A stretch of 8,419 nt of DNA from Paraglaciecola arctica. Its GTDB lineage: Bacteria; Pseudomonadota; Gammaproteobacteria; Enterobacterales; Alteromonadaceae. Below the pieces are notes generated by a model. That model did not search any database and was not told the DNA's origin. It saw only the letters and a list, made by a program, of their open reading frames with translations. A program made the position numbers and the translations under genes. Where the stretch lies: contig QIJM01000301.1 in assembly GCA_003232445.1 (NCBI GenBank), forward strand, positions 1 through 8,419, in the 5' to 3' direction. Every line of letters begins with the position of its first letter. Positions within the stretch are counted from its first letter, which is position 1. Of the stretch, positions 1-5,830 are shown in pieces.

Positions 1-1
1 G

Positions 2-1639
2 TTAAAAGGCCGCGCTAACTATCTGTGTTTACATCGGTTAAGGCAACATGGCGGCAACAGTACATTAATTGACAGACAAACTCTGACAGAGCTGACCCAA
101 GTTCGCGAATGGGCGTCGAGTACCCAAACAGGCGATATGGGCGATATGAACGCGTTGCCGGAAGATGCAAAAGTGTTGCCTTTTGTCACCTCTACAGCGG
201 ATAACTGTTTAGGTAAAGATTGCCCGGATTTTGAAGACTGTTACATGGTCAAAGCCCGCCGTAAAGCATTGAATGCGGATGTTGTAGTGGTTAATCACCA
301 TTTGTTTTTTGCCGATATGGCGTTAAAGGATACCGGCTTTGGTGAGCTTATCCCCGAGGCTGATCTAGTGGTATTTGATGAAGCCCATCAAATACCTGAT
401 ATTGCCAGTGAGTATTTTGGCGAGACCTTTTCGAGCAGGCACATGCAGGACATAAGCCGCGACGTTGAAGTGGTATATCGCACTGTACTCAAAGACGCCA
501 AACAATTACAAAGTGCTGCTGAAAAATGCAAAATGATTGCCGCTGATCTACGTATTTTATTCCCTGAAAACCCAGCTAAGGGTAACTGGCGACAAATGTT
601 ATCTCGGGACGATGTGCAAACTCAGATCAGTAAATTAACTGACAGTCTTAATATATTGCACGAAGTGCTCAAATTACATGTTGGCCGAGACAAAGACCTA
701 GATAATATTTTTGAGCGAGTGTCAGAAGCCAAGGGTAAATTAGTGCGTTTAACCGATACCACACAATTAGGCGTGAGTCTTTGGTATGAAACCACTATGC
801 GCCACGTTGTGCTGCATTTGACCCCATTAAGTATTTCGCAAAAATTTGCCGACTTTATAGCCGAACCAAAACGCAGTTGGGTATTTACCTCTGCTACCTT
901 GATGGTAGACGGCGGTTTTAAACATTTTCAACAACAAATGGGTTTAGACAATGCCACTACGTTGTCTTTGGATAGCCCCTTTGATTATCCTAATCAAGCC
1001 ATGTTATGTGTGCCACGCTTTTTGCCAGAGCCTAACGCCCGTGAGATGCGTGCCACTTTGTTAGATATTTCTATCAAATTGGTCAAAGCCAGCCGTGGTC
1101 GTTGTTTTTTGTTGTTTACAAGTCATGCCACACTCAATGCCATTGCCGGCCAACTAGAAGATAAAATCGATAATCCTATCTTGGTTCAGGGCTCCACTAC
1201 CAAGCGCGCATTGCTGGAAAGTTACATAGAAAACAAAGATGCGGTGTTGTTGGGCACAGGGGCATTTTGGGAAGGTGTGGATGTACGCGGAGACGATTTA
1301 ACTTGTGTGTTAATCGATAAGTTACCTTTTGCCTCTCCAGACGACCCGTTATTGCAAGCCAGAATTGAAGATTGTCGAAAAAGTGGCGGTAATCCCTTTG
1401 TTCAGTTACAAATCCCCCAAGCCGCTATTGCATTAAAACAGGGGGCAGGGCGCTTGATCCGAGATGAAACCGATAAAGGCGTGTTGGTCATTTGTGATAA
1501 CCGATTGGTTACCAAAGACTATGGCAAAATTTTTATGGGTAGTTTGCCAGATATGCATCGCACCCGAGACTTACAAAAAGCAGTGGATTTTTTGCACGGC
1601 ATTCACAGCGACAAAGATGAAGTTGAGACTCAATCATGA
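2..1639 (+). CDS. yoaA: ATP-dependent DNA helicase YoaA (DinG/XPD-like), 5'-truncated
   Basis: This is a superfamily 2 iron-sulfur DNA helicase. E. coli YoaA partners the HolC (chi) subunit of DNA polymerase III and helps tolerate replication-blocking damage. The reading frame is open from base 2, so the internal Met codon at 137 is not the start. About 95 N-terminal residues, including the Walker A motif, lie upstream of the window. In the visible 545 residues, Cys9 (in NYLC) and Cys69, Cys74 and Cys80 (NCLGKDC...DC) match the 4Fe-4S cysteines of the family. The Walker B box DEAH is at about 126-129, FTSATL at about 295-300, the GTGAFWEGVD motif lies in the C-terminal helicase domain, and the motif VI type sequence QGAGRLIR is at about 480-487. 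The sequence follows E. coli YoaA closely from GRSNYLC onward, which separates it from DinG. The stop overlaps the tsaB start by ATGA, implying translational coupling. Confidence 0.95.
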   Translation, partial: LKGRANYLCLHRLRQHGGNSTLIDRQTLTELTQVREWASSTQTGDMGDMNALPEDAKVLPFVTSTADNCLGKDCPDFEDCYMVKARRKALNADVVVVNHHLFFADMALKDTGFGELIPEADLVVFDEAHQIPDIASEYFGETFSSRHMQDISRDVEVVYRTVLKDAKQLQSAAEKCKMIAADLRILFPENPAKGNWRQMLSRDDVQTQISKLTDSLNILHEVLKLHVGRDKDLDNIFERVSEAKGKLVRLTDTTQLGVSLWYETTMRHVVLHLTPLSISQKFADFIAEPKRSWVFTSATLMVDGGFKHFQQQMGLDNATTLSLDSPFDYPNQAMLCVPRFLPEPNAREMRATLLDISIKLVKASRGRCFLLFTSHATLNAIAGQLEDKIDNPILVQGSTTKRALLESYIENKDAVLLGTGAFWEGVDVRGDDLTCVLIDKLPFASPDDPLLQARIEDCRKSGGNPFVQLQIPQAAIALKQGAGRLIRDETDKGVLVICDNRLVTKDYGKIFMGSLPDMHRTRDLQKAVDFLHGIHSDKDEVETQS

Positions 1640-2322
1640 ATATTTTAATTATCGATACTGCCACTGAGGCCTGTTCAGTCGCCCTTGAGGTTAACGAGCA
1701 TGTGTTTAACCGTTTTGAAGTCTGCCCACAACAACACAGTCAGCGTATATTACCGATGATTGATGAGGTATTAAAAGAAGCCAAGGTGACACTTCAAGAC
1801 TTGGACTATTTAGCTTTTGGTCGTGGCCCAGGTAGTTTTACCGGTGTACGTATTGCGACTGGCGTGTTGCAGGGATTAGCCCTAGGGACTGGCCATAAAG
1901 TGGTGGGTATATCGACGTTAGCGGCCATGGCGCAGCAAGCTTACGCGCAAAATCAGAGTGAACAGGTTAGCGCAGCGATAGATGCTCGTATGTCTGAAGT
2001 GTATTTTGGCCAATATCAAATTAAACAAAATGTCATGACATTGGTGGGTGAAGAACAAGTATTACCACCAGAGCACGGGGCTATGTTACTCAATAGTCGC
2101 TCTGAAATGACTGGCGTTGGTACTGGTTGGCTGGCATATCCAGAATTAAATGCTAAGGCCAAAATTGAGGTGTTAACCGATGTTTTGTATCCCAATGCTT
2201 TGTATATGTTGCCCTTAGCTAAGGCCTTAATCGCTAGTGGTCACGCTGTTGATGTAGACGATATTCAACCTGTTTACTTACGTGACAAAGTGACCTGGAA
2301 AAAATTGCCAGGTCGAGAGTAA
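1636..2322 (+). CDS. tsaB: tRNA threonylcarbamoyladenosine biosynthesis protein TsaB
   Basis: TsaB (formerly YeaZ) is the non-catalytic ASKHA-fold partner of TsaD. Together with TsaE it supports transfer of threonylcarbamoyl to A37 of ANN-decoding tRNAs in the cytoplasm. The 228-residue length matches the family (about 230). The opening IDTATEACSVAL (residues 6-17), the signature GRGPGSFTGVRI (62-73), the AAIDARMSEVYF stretch and the ending VYLRDKVTWKKLPGRE all agree with E. coli TsaB. The ATG lies inside the yoaA stop (ATGA), so the two are probably cotranscribed and coupled, as in E. coli. The last codons contain a perfect 7-bp inverted repeat (GACCTGG...CCAGGTC, 2292-2314) that lacks a following T-run, so no terminator is claimed there. 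Confidence 0.97.
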   Translation: MNILIIDTATEACSVALEVNEHVFNRFEVCPQQHSQRILPMIDEVLKEAKVTLQDLDYLAFGRGPGSFTGVRIATGVLQGLALGTGHKVVGISTLAAMAQQAYAQNQSEQVSAAIDARMSEVYFGQYQIKQNVMTLVGEEQVLPPEHGAMLLNSRSEMTGVGTGWLAYPELNAKAKIEVLTDVLYPNALYMLPLAKALIASGHAVDVDDIQPVYLRDKVTWKKLPGRE

Positions 2323-2338
2323 ATATTGAATAGAATAA

Positions 2339-2374
2339 TCTGGAACAATTCTTGTATCTGGAATAATTCTTGTA
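2339..2374 (+). repeat. Two tandem 18-bp direct repeats
   Basis: Two adjacent copies of TCTGGAAYAATTCTTGTA occupy 2339-2356 and 2357-2374. They differ only at C2346 versus T2364, and a further TC follows. Each unit contains a near-palindromic core; the second is a perfect odd palindrome, GAATAATTC. They sit 17 bases past the tsaB stop and abut the heptamer array. They could be slippage products or paired protein-binding sites, and the sequence alone does not decide. Confidence 0.85.
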
Positions 2375-2376
2375 TC

Positions 2377-2415
2377 GGTTAAGGGTTAAGGGTTAAGGGT
2401 TAAGGGTTAAGGGTT
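2377..2415 (+). repeat. TTAAGGG heptanucleotide array (telomere-like, G-quadruplex motif)
   Basis: Five perfect TTAAGGG units fill 2379-2413. A GG on the left and a TT on the right extend the array to 39 bases, about 5.6 copies. The + strand, which is also the mRNA-sense strand, carries five GGG runs each separated by exactly four bases (TTAA). This satisfies the canonical four-tract G-quadruplex pattern with one tract to spare. The unit is one base longer than the vertebrate telomere repeat TTAGGG. It is intergenic, 25 bases upstream of the Shine-Dalgarno of the next small ORF, so copy-number change would alter leader structure or spacing but no reading frame. Confidence 0.95.
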
Positions 2416-2450
2416 TGTTAATTATTGTTTGGGCAGATTAGGAAAAGTTG

Positions 2451-2753
2451 TTGAGTATAGAGTCACTATCGTTATTAAAAGCATCTGATATTGCCCGGTC
2501 TTCACGGGACAAACTGCGTGATCTTAAGTCAGACAAAAGCCAAGATGACAATCTGCCAAGTGCTCAAGTCTCTATTATTCGATCGGGTGACAGTGAGGCG
2601 TTTGAAAAAGCCGCTTCTTTTAATCAACAAACTGACTCACTTTCTAGTAATAACTTAAATGAAAGGTCAGCTATTGCCGCTTACCAAAGTGTGGCAAAAG
2701 AGCAGCAACGTCAGAATATTCAGTTATTATTGGGTGTTGATACCTTCGTTTGA
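2451..2753 (+). CDS. Small uncharacterised protein, TTG start
   Basis: I do not recognise a named family. The frame encodes about 100 hydrophilic, helix-prone residues without Cys, signal peptide or membrane segment. It contains no ATG at all. A stop at 2439-2441 limits the start to TTG 2448 or TTG 2451. AGGA at 2440-2443 gives a 7-base spacing to 2451 and only 4 to 2448, so 2451 is preferred. The middle is rich in Ser, Asp, Asn and Gln. The last ~25 residues look like a conserved amphipathic tail (AIAAYQSVAKEQQRQ, then LLGVDTFV); I recall similar tails in short Alteromonadales and Shewanella proteins of unknown role, but this is memory, not a search. It lies between tsaB and the lipoprotein gene, where E. 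coli has nothing comparable. Downstream of the stop there is no terminator, so it may share a transcript with the lipoprotein gene. Confidence 0.7.
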   Translation: MSIESLSLLKASDIARSSRDKLRDLKSDKSQDDNLPSAQVSIIRSGDSEAFEKAASFNQQTDSLSSNNLNERSAIAAYQSVAKEQQRQNIQLLLGVDTFV

Positions 2754-2791
2754 TCTATTCTTCGATATATATACAAATAACGTTAAAATTC

Positions 2792-2809
2792 AGTAGCTGT
2801 TCAGTTACT
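2792..2809 (+). promoter_or_regulatory. Imperfect palindrome overlapping a possible -10 upstream of the lipoprotein gene
   Basis: AGTAGCTGTTCAGTTACT is an inverted repeat with 8-base arms, one mismatch and a 2-base centre. It directly abuts TATAAA at 2809-2814, which could be a -10 element. No good -35 lies 16-18 bases upstream. This could be an operator over a lipoprotein promoter, but the support is only positional. Confidence 0.22.
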
Positions 2810-2861
2810 ATAAATAGAATAACAGATAAACATACCCTGTTTGAACTATCTGAGGATAATT

Positions 2862-3488
2862 ATGAATATTCGTATATGTACGTTATTAGTCGCCTTGTTA
2901 CTGGCTGGGTGCTCGACATTTCCAGACAAACTTCAACTTGAAGATAGCACTCAATTAGTCATTTATGAGGATGCCGCTTCAAAGGCTGAGCAGGTTAAAG
3001 GTAAGATGTTGCGCTGGGGCGGAGCTATCGCAAAAGTCAAAAACAAGCCTGATTCCACTGTTTTTGAAATGGTTTATTATCCATTAAATAGTTATGGCCG
3101 CCCAATTTCAGGTGAGGAGAGTATGGGTCGTTTTCGCATTAGTGTTGACGGCTTTATGGATCCAATGGTCTATCAAGTTGGACGTTTGATGACATTTACC
3201 GGAGAGCTAAATGGTTTAGAAAATGGCTTAGTAGGTGAGCACGAATATGTGTTTCCAACAGCAAATGTCAAGGCCTATTATTTATGGAAAAACGTGCAGC
3301 GTATAAATGTTAATAGTGTGCACGTATGGCCATATCAATATTGGCATGGATATTATCCTCGTCCTTACCATAGACATTTATATATCCGTGGCTCAGGCGG
3401 CAGCAGAAGTCATAAAGTTATGTCCACACATTCATCGAGAGCGACGACTTACCCTAAACCCGTGAATACAAAAAGAGCTAAAAGGTAA
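2862..3488 (+). CDS. Slp/YeaY-family outer-membrane lipoprotein
   Basis: This is an Slp-family lipoprotein of 208 residues. The start is ATG 2862, with GAGGA at 2852-2856 five bases upstream. A longer frame from 2841 would place 7 extra residues before the signal peptide and is rejected. The signal peptide ends in the lipobox LAGC (Cys17), followed by Ser and Thr with no Asp at +2, so sorting to the outer membrane is expected. The body carries the family's hallmarks: RWGGAIAKVKN, YPLNSYGRP, GRFRISVDGFMDP, GRLMTFTGEL and GEHEYVFPTANVKAYYLW. Its position after tsaB and before the fadD site matches E. coli yeaY, so it is probably the YeaY counterpart rather than stress-induced Slp. The C-terminal ~64 residues are unusual: a stretch rich in Trp, Tyr and His, then a Ser/Arg/Lys-rich end. 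Molecular function is unknown for the family. A strong terminator follows. Confidence 0.92.
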   Translation: MNIRICTLLVALLLAGCSTFPDKLQLEDSTQLVIYEDAASKAEQVKGKMLRWGGAIAKVKNKPDSTVFEMVYYPLNSYGRPISGEESMGRFRISVDGFMDPMVYQVGRLMTFTGELNGLENGLVGEHEYVFPTANVKAYYLWKNVQRINVNSVHVWPYQYWHGYYPRPYHRHLYIRGSGGSRSHKVMSTHSSRATTYPKPVNTKRAKR

Positions 3489-3498
3489 CGGTAACTAT

Positions 3499-3513
3499 TT
3501 GCCAATCTGGCAA
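3499..3513 (+). promoter_or_regulatory. Short hairpin upstream of the terminator, possible anti-terminator arm
   Basis: TTGCCA-ATC-TGGCAA is a perfect 6-bp stem with a 3-base loop, lying between the lipoprotein stop and the terminator. Its arms share TTGCC and GGCAA with the terminator stem (3530-3545). Either arm could therefore pair with the terminator instead, which would make the two folds mutually exclusive. Confidence 0.4.
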
Positions 3514-3529
3514 TGCAGCGCCAGCTGAG

Positions 3530-3552
3530 CGGCAAAAAATTGCCGTTTTTTT
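3530..3552 (+). terminator. Intrinsic terminator after the lipoprotein gene
   Basis: The stem is CGGCAA/TTGCCG (3530-3535 with 3540-3545) with loop AAAA, followed by seven T residues (3546-3552). It sits 41 bases past the lipoprotein stop and only 20 bases before the GTG start of the hydrolase gene. It must therefore either end the upstream transcript just before a very short promoter region or lie within the hydrolase leader. Confidence 0.88.
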
Positions 3553-3572
3553 GTGTTTGAAAAAGGAAAAAC

Positions 3573-4424
3573 GTGCAACAAGCCCTTGAATTCCCTCTTG
3601 CCAATATCACCCTTCATGGTATCGGCTATGGTGATCCTACTAAGCCAATGGTTTTGGCATTGCATGGTTGGTTAGACAACGCTGCAAGTTTTCAGCCTAT
3701 TGCTGAGTACCTCACTGACTATTACATTCTGGCATTAGACGTTACTGGTCACGGGTTGTCTTCGCATCGTAGTCATGGTGCTCACTACCACCTAATTGAC
3801 TTTGCTTACGATTTACATGAATTGGTTGAGTCGCAAGGTTGGCGATCATTTATATTGATGGGGCACTCAATGGGTGGGATCATTTCAACGATATATGCTA
3901 GTTGTTTTCCTGAACATGTCAGTAAACTCATTTCAATCGAGTCTTTCGGACCCATGACCAAAGATACGCAAAGCAGCCCAATACAGCTTAGAGACTCTAT
4001 TATGAGTAGGTTAAAAGCACAGCAAAGTGAAGCGAAACATCCTAGCAGTATCGAACGGATCGTCGAAGCCAGAGCAAAAGTGGGGGATATCAAATTAGAG
4101 TCAGCTAGATTATTGATAACTCGCAATATACGTGAGGAAAATGGACAATTATTTTTTACCACAGACAGGCGTTTACGAACCTTTTCATCCCTTAGAATGA
4201 CAGAGCCACAAGCTGAAGCTTTTATGCGTAATATTCAATGTCCCATGCTACTAATAACAGGCTCTCAAGGATACGAGTCAATGCGAACCACCTTACAAAA
4301 GAGGTTGGACTGGGTTGAAGGCTTGACTGTAGCAGAGTGTGAGGGTCATCATCACTTACATATGGACAATCCTCAGCCAGTCTCTAAAAAAATTGTTGAA
4401 TTTTTAACGGGTCTTCATTGCTAA
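3573..4424 (+). CDS. Alpha/beta hydrolase, SERHL-like, GTG start
   Basis: This is a 283-residue soluble alpha/beta-fold serine hydrolase; the substrate is unknown. The start is GTG 3573, with AAGGA about six bases upstream. The oxyanion-side HGW motif is at 31-33 (LALHGWLDNAASF), a wording typical of the SERHL (serine hydrolase-like) group. The nucleophile elbow is GHSMGG, with Ser99. The catalytic His is one of the cluster GHHHLHMDNP at 258-267. The acid is less clear: after the strand MLLITG, where many relatives have Asp, the sequence reads SQGYE, so the acid may be Glu or come from another loop. No signal peptide or membrane helix is seen, so it is cytoplasmic. It lies directly before the fadD remnant, and such neighbours often handle acyl esters or thioesters, but that role is only a guess. 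Confidence 0.9.
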   Translation: MQQALEFPLANITLHGIGYGDPTKPMVLALHGWLDNAASFQPIAEYLTDYYILALDVTGHGLSSHRSHGAHYHLIDFAYDLHELVESQGWRSFILMGHSMGGIISTIYASCFPEHVSKLISIESFGPMTKDTQSSPIQLRDSIMSRLKAQQSEAKHPSSIERIVEARAKVGDIKLESARLLITRNIREENGQLFFTTDRRLRTFSSLRMTEPQAEAFMRNIQCPMLLITGSQGYESMRTTLQKRLDWVEGLTVAECEGHHHLHMDNPQPVSKKIVEFLTGLHC

Positions 4425-4476
4425 TCAATCTTATCAGCGCTCCGAGATAACCGGCGAAAATTTGATTTTTTTACAT

Positions 4477-4584
4477 ATGATTTTGGTTTTGGGTTATAAA
4501 ATACCGAAAAAAGTTGAGTTCACAAACGAGCTTCCTAAAAGTAATGTTGGTAAGATACTGCGCAGAGAGTTAAGAGATAAATAG
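4477..4584 (+). pseudogene. fadD: fadD remnant: C-terminal tail of long-chain acyl-CoA synthetase
   Basis: From about 4492 the frame reads GYKIPKKVEF, then ELPKSNVGKILRREL, then RDK and TAG (4582-4584). This is the C-terminal end of long-chain fatty-acid CoA ligase FadD, including the catalytic Lys of the PxxxxGK motif. FadD normally has about 550 residues; only about 30 remain. The open frame has an ATG at 4477 but no Shine-Dalgarno, and MILVL just before GYK is not recognisable FadD sequence, so the break lies near 4485-4492. The location is exactly where E. coli and relatives keep fadD, between the yeaY-type gene and rnd. The tail is very well preserved, suggesting a recent deletion or selection on the DNA for another reason, such as the rnd promoter. 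It is unlikely to encode a functional peptide. Confidence 0.88.
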
Positions 4585-4587
4585 CCT

Positions 4588-4593
4588 TATAGT
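4588..4593 (+). promoter_or_regulatory. Candidate -10 box for rnd
   Basis: TATAGT differs from TATAAT by one base and lies four bases past the fadD remnant stop. Transcription from about 4600 would give a leader of about 64 bases to the rnd ATG. As I recall, E. coli rnd has a leader of about 70 bases. No convincing -35 hexamer is found at the right spacing, so this remains tentative. Confidence 0.3.
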
Positions 4594-4606
4594 TTTACAT
4601 TTATGT

Positions 4607-4632
4607 AAAAACTGGCGCTAGCCGGTTTTTTT
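4607..4632 (+). terminator. Hairpin with U7 run: fadD terminator and/or rnd leader element
   Basis: The stem ACTGGC/GCCGGT (4611-4616 with 4621-4626, one T-G wobble) has loop GCTA, is preceded by an A-tract and followed by a T-run at 4626-4632. Structurally it is an intrinsic terminator and suits the end of the former fadD gene. It lies only 31 bases before the rnd ATG. In E. coli, rnd mRNA is reported to carry a terminator-like stem-loop with a U8 tract between its promoter and Shine-Dalgarno, with the U tract needed for translation. The same arrangement here suggests a double role. Confidence 0.8.
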
Positions 4633-4663
4633 ATGGGGTTTGTGACCACCATTTTGGAAATCC

Positions 4664-5830
4664 ATGCAATACAACTTTATAACCAGTAATCAAGCACTCG
4701 CAGATTTTTGTCAGCAAGCCAGTCAGGCAGAAGCCATCGCAGTGGATACCGAGTTTGTTCGTACGCGCACCTTATATCCTCAGTTGGGGCTTATTCAGAT
4801 TTATGATGGTAAACAATTGGTCTTGGTTGATCCCTTGTCGATTGATGATTTCTCAAGTTTGACTGAGTTATTAACTAACCCCAATGTGGTTAAAGTGCTG
4901 CACTCTTGCTCTGAGGACTTAGAAACTTTTTGGCATGCGTTTAAAGTCATGCCTAGTCCTATTTTTGATAGCCAGTTTGCTGCCAGTATCGTTGGTATGG
5001 GACCGGCTTTGGGTTATGCCAAGTTAGTGAAAATCATGCTTGATGTAACTGTCGACAAAGGCGAGTCGCGCACCGATTGGTTAGCTCGGCCTTTACGTGA
5101 TGAACAGTGTGACTATGCGGCTAAAGATGTGTTGTATTTGTTTCAGCTTTATCCAGAGCTTAAAGCCCGTGTAGAAGAACAAAATAAACTACCTTGGGTG
5201 TATGCCGAAATTGCCCATCTGGCAGCAAAGAAACAAACACCTATACCTCTAGATTCAGTGTATTTAACGATTAAAAATAACTGGAAACTATCAAGCAAAG
5301 CCGTATTGATCTTAAAAAAATTGACTGCTTGGCGCACATCTACCGCAAGGCAGCGTGATATGGCGCTAAACTTTGTGGTGCGAGAAGAAAATTTGCTCTC
5401 TATTGCTACGTTGCAACCATCCAGTAAAAATGAATTACGCTCAATTCAAGGAATGAACCCTCACGAAGTGCGGATCCACGGTGATGCATTATTAGCTATC
5501 GTCGCTGATTGCCAAAAGGTAAGTGAAGAGGCTTACCCGCCAAGGGTAAAACGATTAAATGATATCGAAGAATACAAAAATACGGCCGCTAGCGTTAAAA
5601 GGTTATGTCTAAACATGGCCGAAAAACATGCGATCCCACCCGAATTAGTCGGTTCTAAAAAACAAATTAATCAATTACTTAAATGGTGCTGGTTCAGTCA
5701 GGATGAAACTCGAGATATGGGATTGCAACCCGATTTATTGAGTAGTTGGCGTCGAGCACTTTTTGTAGACGAATTAGTTAAGATTGACGCCTTAAACCTG
5801 TCGAGTGAACGGGTTGAGGAAAACTCATAA
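4664..5830 (+). CDS. rnd: Ribonuclease D
   Basis: RNase D is a cytoplasmic 3'-5' exoribonuclease of the DEDDy family that trims the 3' ends of tRNA and other stable RNA precursors. All catalytic residues are present: Asp28 and Glu30 (Exo I, AVDTEF), Asp85 (Exo II, HSCSEDLE), and Tyr151 with Asp155 (Exo III, YAAKD). These match the E. coli positions almost exactly. The C-terminal half carries an HRDC domain (from about TAWRTSTARQRDMALNF) and the second HRDC-like region ending in the INQLLKW segment. Length is 388 residues versus about 375 in E. coli. The start is ATG with a weak GGA (4654-4656), whereas E. coli rnd uses UUG. The stop overlaps the ycgL start by one base (TAATG), so this gene opens a compact operon. 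Confidence 0.97.
   Translation: MQYNFITSNQALADFCQQASQAEAIAVDTEFVRTRTLYPQLGLIQIYDGKQLVLVDPLSIDDFSSLTELLTNPNVVKVLHSCSEDLETFWHAFKVMPSPIFDSQFAASIVGMGPALGYAKLVKIMLDVTVDKGESRTDWLARPLRDEQCDYAAKDVLYLFQLYPELKARVEEQNKLPWVYAEIAHLAAKKQTPIPLDSVYLTIKNNWKLSSKAVLILKKLTAWRTSTARQRDMALNFVVREENLLSIATLQPSSKNELRSIQGMNPHEVRIHGDALLAIVADCQKVSEEAYPPRVKRLNDIEEYKNTAASVKRLCLNMAEKHAIPPELVGSKKQINQLLKWCWFSQDETRDMGLQPDLLSSWRRALFVDELVKIDALNLSSERVEENS

Noticed and set aside
2292..2314. Perfect 7-bp inverted repeat at the end of tsaB as a terminator
   Set aside because: It lies inside conserved codons (W-K-K-L-P-G-R-E), has a 9-base loop and no T-run follows it.
2342..2374. Sigma-54-like promoter pattern in both 18-bp repeats (TGGAAC-N5-TTGTA)
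   Set aside because: The spacing fits TGGCAC-N5-TTGC, but the essential GC of the -12 element is GT in both copies and no activator gene or site is evident.
2377..2415. CRISPR or integron-type repeat array
   Set aside because: The units are contiguous 7-mers without spacers, and no cas or integrase gene is nearby.
2841..2861. Earlier in-frame ATG for the lipoprotein
   Set aside because: It would put seven residues before the signal peptide and lacks a Shine-Dalgarno, whereas ATG 2862 has GAGGA five bases upstream.
3806..4162. Reverse-strand open frame of 118 codons inside the hydrolase gene
   Set aside because: It is fully antisense to a well-supported gene, has no recognisable motif and no ribosome binding context.
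4477..4584. A free-standing small protein gene
   Set aside because: No Shine-Dalgarno is seen, the first five residues are unrelated, and the rest is the exact C-terminal end of a known larger enzyme.
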